Assembly (NCBI GenBank): GCA_002331625.1
Contig: DCZN01000054.1
Location: 1-16,056, forward strand
DNA: 16,056 bases
Source: Nitrospira sp. UBA2083
GTDB lineage: Bacteria; Nitrospirota; Nitrospiria; Nitrospirales; Nitrospiraceae
Direction: 5' to 3'
Shown here: in pieces, positions 14,177 to 16,056 of the stretch
Layout: each line of letters opens with the position of its first letter
Position numbering within the stretch: position 1 is the stretch's first letter
Notes under the pieces: model-generated
What the model was told of the DNA's origin: nothing
Database searches by the model: none
Seen by the model: only the letters and a program-made list of their open reading frames with translations
Translations under genes and position numbers: made by a program

Positions 14177-16056
14177 ATGGCCATGAATATCCACCACTCA
14201 CCTCCGTACGGCTCCACCGTCACTTCATCGGGCCCCCTTAGCCGCCCTGGAACGCTTGCCGCGGTCGCCGCGATCAGCATCACCATCATCACCTTATGCC
14301 TCCTCTTGCTCGTTTCTTCTTCTGTATGCGCTCACACAACGGACAACGAGCCTGTTTTTCCCCATGGGTCGTTGCTGCACGAAGGATATGACGCCTTCAC
14401 ACGTGGAGCTTTCGAGCAGGCAGCCGAGATTTGGCAACAGGCAGTCCGGTCATATCACGAGGACGGACGCGTTGTGCAAGAAAGCGATGCCCGTATTGCG
14501 CTAGCGCGAGCCTATTTATCACTGGGATTTCATAACCGTGCCGCGCAGACACTTGAGATCGCAGTGGTTCTTACACAGGGGAAAGACCCTTCCCGCCAAG
14601 CTGCGGCAATGGAATTACTCGGTCAGGCTTATCTCGCCGGAGGACGTCCGGACGCTGCGTTAGAAACGCTTCAGCATGCCAAGCAGTTGGCCACCGACGC
14701 GGACAATCAGATTCGTCTGGCTTCCATTGTCCATTCGCTCGGTGCAGTTCAGAGCGCGCTTCAACAGGAGCAAGAGGCGTTGGCTTCCTATTCGGAAGCA
14801 CGGCGTCTCGCGGCATCGATGCATGCCGACACGTTAGTGGCCACATCGACAATCAACGGTGGGAAAACAGCACTGCGACTGGGAGAGTGGCAGGAAGCGC
14901 GGAAACTGTTCGATGAGGCGCTGTCGCTGGTCCATGACTTCCCTGATTCCCACGACAAGGTCTACAACCTGATTGCGATCGGCTTAGGGCTCGAAAGTCT
15001 CCACACCAAATTTCCGGACAGCGGCGGCTCGCATCTGCAAGCCGACGTTGCCCTCGAAACAGCCGGCGAGGTCGCCAAGTCGACCGGCGACGTACGTGCT
15101 GCCTCCTATGCCTTCGGACATCGAGGGCACCTATACGAGCTCGACCGGCGCTATGACGAAACCCTGTTGCTCACACGCCTTGCCATCGGCTATGCCCAAC
15201 AGGTCCATGCCCCGGAATCCCTGTATCAGTGGGAATGGCAATTGGGCCGTGTCTTGAAGGCTCAGGACAAGATTGATCAGGCAATCCTCTCATACCAGCG
15301 CGCCGCCAACCTCGTTCAAACATTGCGTCCCGAAATGGCAGCCGGCACTACACTGGCGGCTGCATCATTCAGGGAAGCCGGCGGTCGGCTGTACTTCGAA
15401 CTGGCGGACTTACTGCTCCGACGTTCAGGGACGACACCGACCCCGGAAGAAGCACAACCCTATCTGATCAAGGCGCGGGAGGCCATCGAGTTGTTCAAAA
15501 CCGCCGAACTACGCGACTACTTTGCAGATGAGTGTGTCGACGCATTCCAAACCCGGCAGACGAAGTTGGAAGATGTCTCACGCCAGGCGGCAATCGTCTA
15601 TCCCATCATCCTGCCGGATCGCACGGAACTCCTGGTCAGCCTTCCCGACGGAATGCACCGCATGACCGTGGCCATCAAGCAAGAGGACCTCAAAGAGGAG
15701 GCCTTAGCCTTCCGACGAGTCCTGCAAAAGGAAACGACCCGCGAATATCTTCGTAAAGGCCAGCGGCTTTACGATCTCTTACTGCGACCACTCGAACCGG
15801 AGTTCGCAAAATTCGACATCAACACGCTGGTGGTCGTCCCGGATGGTCCGCTCCGCATGATTCCTTTCTCAGCCCTACACGACGGCAAGCAGTTCCTCAT
15901 CGCCAAATATGCCGTCGCGACAACTCCCGGTCTCAATCTGACCGATCCCAAACCGCTCGGCCGTGAGAGAATCGAAGTCCTCTCTGCCGGCATCACGGAA
16001 AGTGTTCAGGGGTTTCCACCCCTCCCGAACACGGCGAACGAGTTGGAGGCGATTAG
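14177..16056 (+). CDS. Exported TPR-CHAT protein (caspase-like protease candidate), cut by window edge
   Basis: 626 complete codons, no stop reached. ATG 14177 or the in-frame ATG 14183; AAGGAG at 14168-14173 favours 14183 (9-nt spacing). It begins 14 nt after tpsB, so same operon. N-terminal hydrophobic segment about 26-48, with AxA-like VCA (50-52): signal peptide or signal anchor. Residues about 60-440 are helical repeats of TPR type (e.g. EGYDAFTRGAFEQAAEIWQQA, ALARAYLSLGFHNRAAQTLE, ELLGQAYLAGGRPDAALETL, ARKLFDEALSL). The CHAT domain begins about 470 (YPIILPDRTELLVSLPDG), with LVVVPDGPLRMIPFSALHDG and KYAVATTPGLNLTDP, and the window ends at FPPLPNTANELEAI. The His and Cys of the CHAT active site lie beyond the edge, so catalytic competence cannot be judged. 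The predicted location is periplasmic or membrane-bound. Confidence 0.88.
   Translation, partial: MAMNIHHSPPYGSTVTSSGPLSRPGTLAAVAAISITIITLCLLLLVSSSVCAHTTDNEPVFPHGSLLHEGYDAFTRGAFEQAAEIWQQAVRSYHEDGRVVQESDARIALARAYLSLGFHNRAAQTLEIAVVLTQGKDPSRQAAAMELLGQAYLAGGRPDAALETLQHAKQLATDADNQIRLASIVHSLGAVQSALQQEQEALASYSEARRLAASMHADTLVATSTINGGKTALRLGEWQEARKLFDEALSLVHDFPDSHDKVYNLIAIGLGLESLHTKFPDSGGSHLQADVALETAGEVAKSTGDVRAASYAFGHRGHLYELDRRYDETLLLTRLAIGYAQQVHAPESLYQWEWQLGRVLKAQDKIDQAILSYQRAANLVQTLRPEMAAGTTLAAASFREAGGRLYFELADLLLRRSGTTPTPEEAQPYLIKAREAIELFKTAELRDYFADECVDAFQTRQTKLEDVSRQAAIVYPIILPDRTELLVSLPDGMHRMTVAIKQEDLKEEALAFRRVLQKETTREYLRKGQRLYDLLLRPLEPEFAKFDINTLVVVPDGPLRMIPFSALHDGKQFLIAKYAVATTPGLNLTDPKPLGRERIEVLSAGITESVQGFPPLPNTANELEAI

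Overview
The window looks like a chromosome segment of a Nitrospira-like bacterium (phylum Nitrospirota). This is inferred from moderately high G+C, a Gram-negative two-partner secretion locus, and a guanidinase-type ureohydrolase of the kind known in comammox Nitrospira. No rRNA or other taxonomic marker is present, so the assignment is tentative.

Left part (1-5922), housekeeping and metabolism. A ureohydrolase, most likely guanidine hydrolase (gdmH), runs off the left edge on the minus strand. Divergent from it is a probable co-directional run: an exported CsgG/FlgO-like protein, the thiamin kinase ThiD, and a polytopic histidine-rich membrane protein resembling heme-copper oxidase subunit I or NnrS. 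Next, with its own extended -10 promoter directly on the GTG start, comes an alpha/beta hydrolase. Convergent to it on the minus strand is a metallo-beta-lactamase-fold enzyme with the marks of class II cyclic-nucleotide phosphodiesterases.

Middle (5923-7377), gene-poor and more AT-rich. It holds a decayed 3' part of an IS transposase/integrase that can be followed across at least three reading-frame changes, an orphan terminator-like hairpin, and a tiny ORF with a very good Shine-Dalgarno.

Right part (7378-16056), a surface or secretion locus on the plus strand. In order: a secreted protein ending in a C-type-lectin-like domain with EPN and WND motifs; a two-partner-secretion exoprotein (TpsA, 1015 aa, TPS domain plus beta-helix repeats); its outer-membrane transporter (TpsB, overlapping by ATGA); and a TPR-CHAT protein with a cleavable-looking signal peptide that runs off the right edge. 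The 165-bp gap between lectin and TpsA contains two strong hairpins. The natural reading is an operon that puts a lectin and an adhesin-like beta-helix outside the cell, with a periplasmic CHAT (caspase-like) protease candidate that might process or survey them. This lectin-TPS-CHAT arrangement is the most interesting part of the window.
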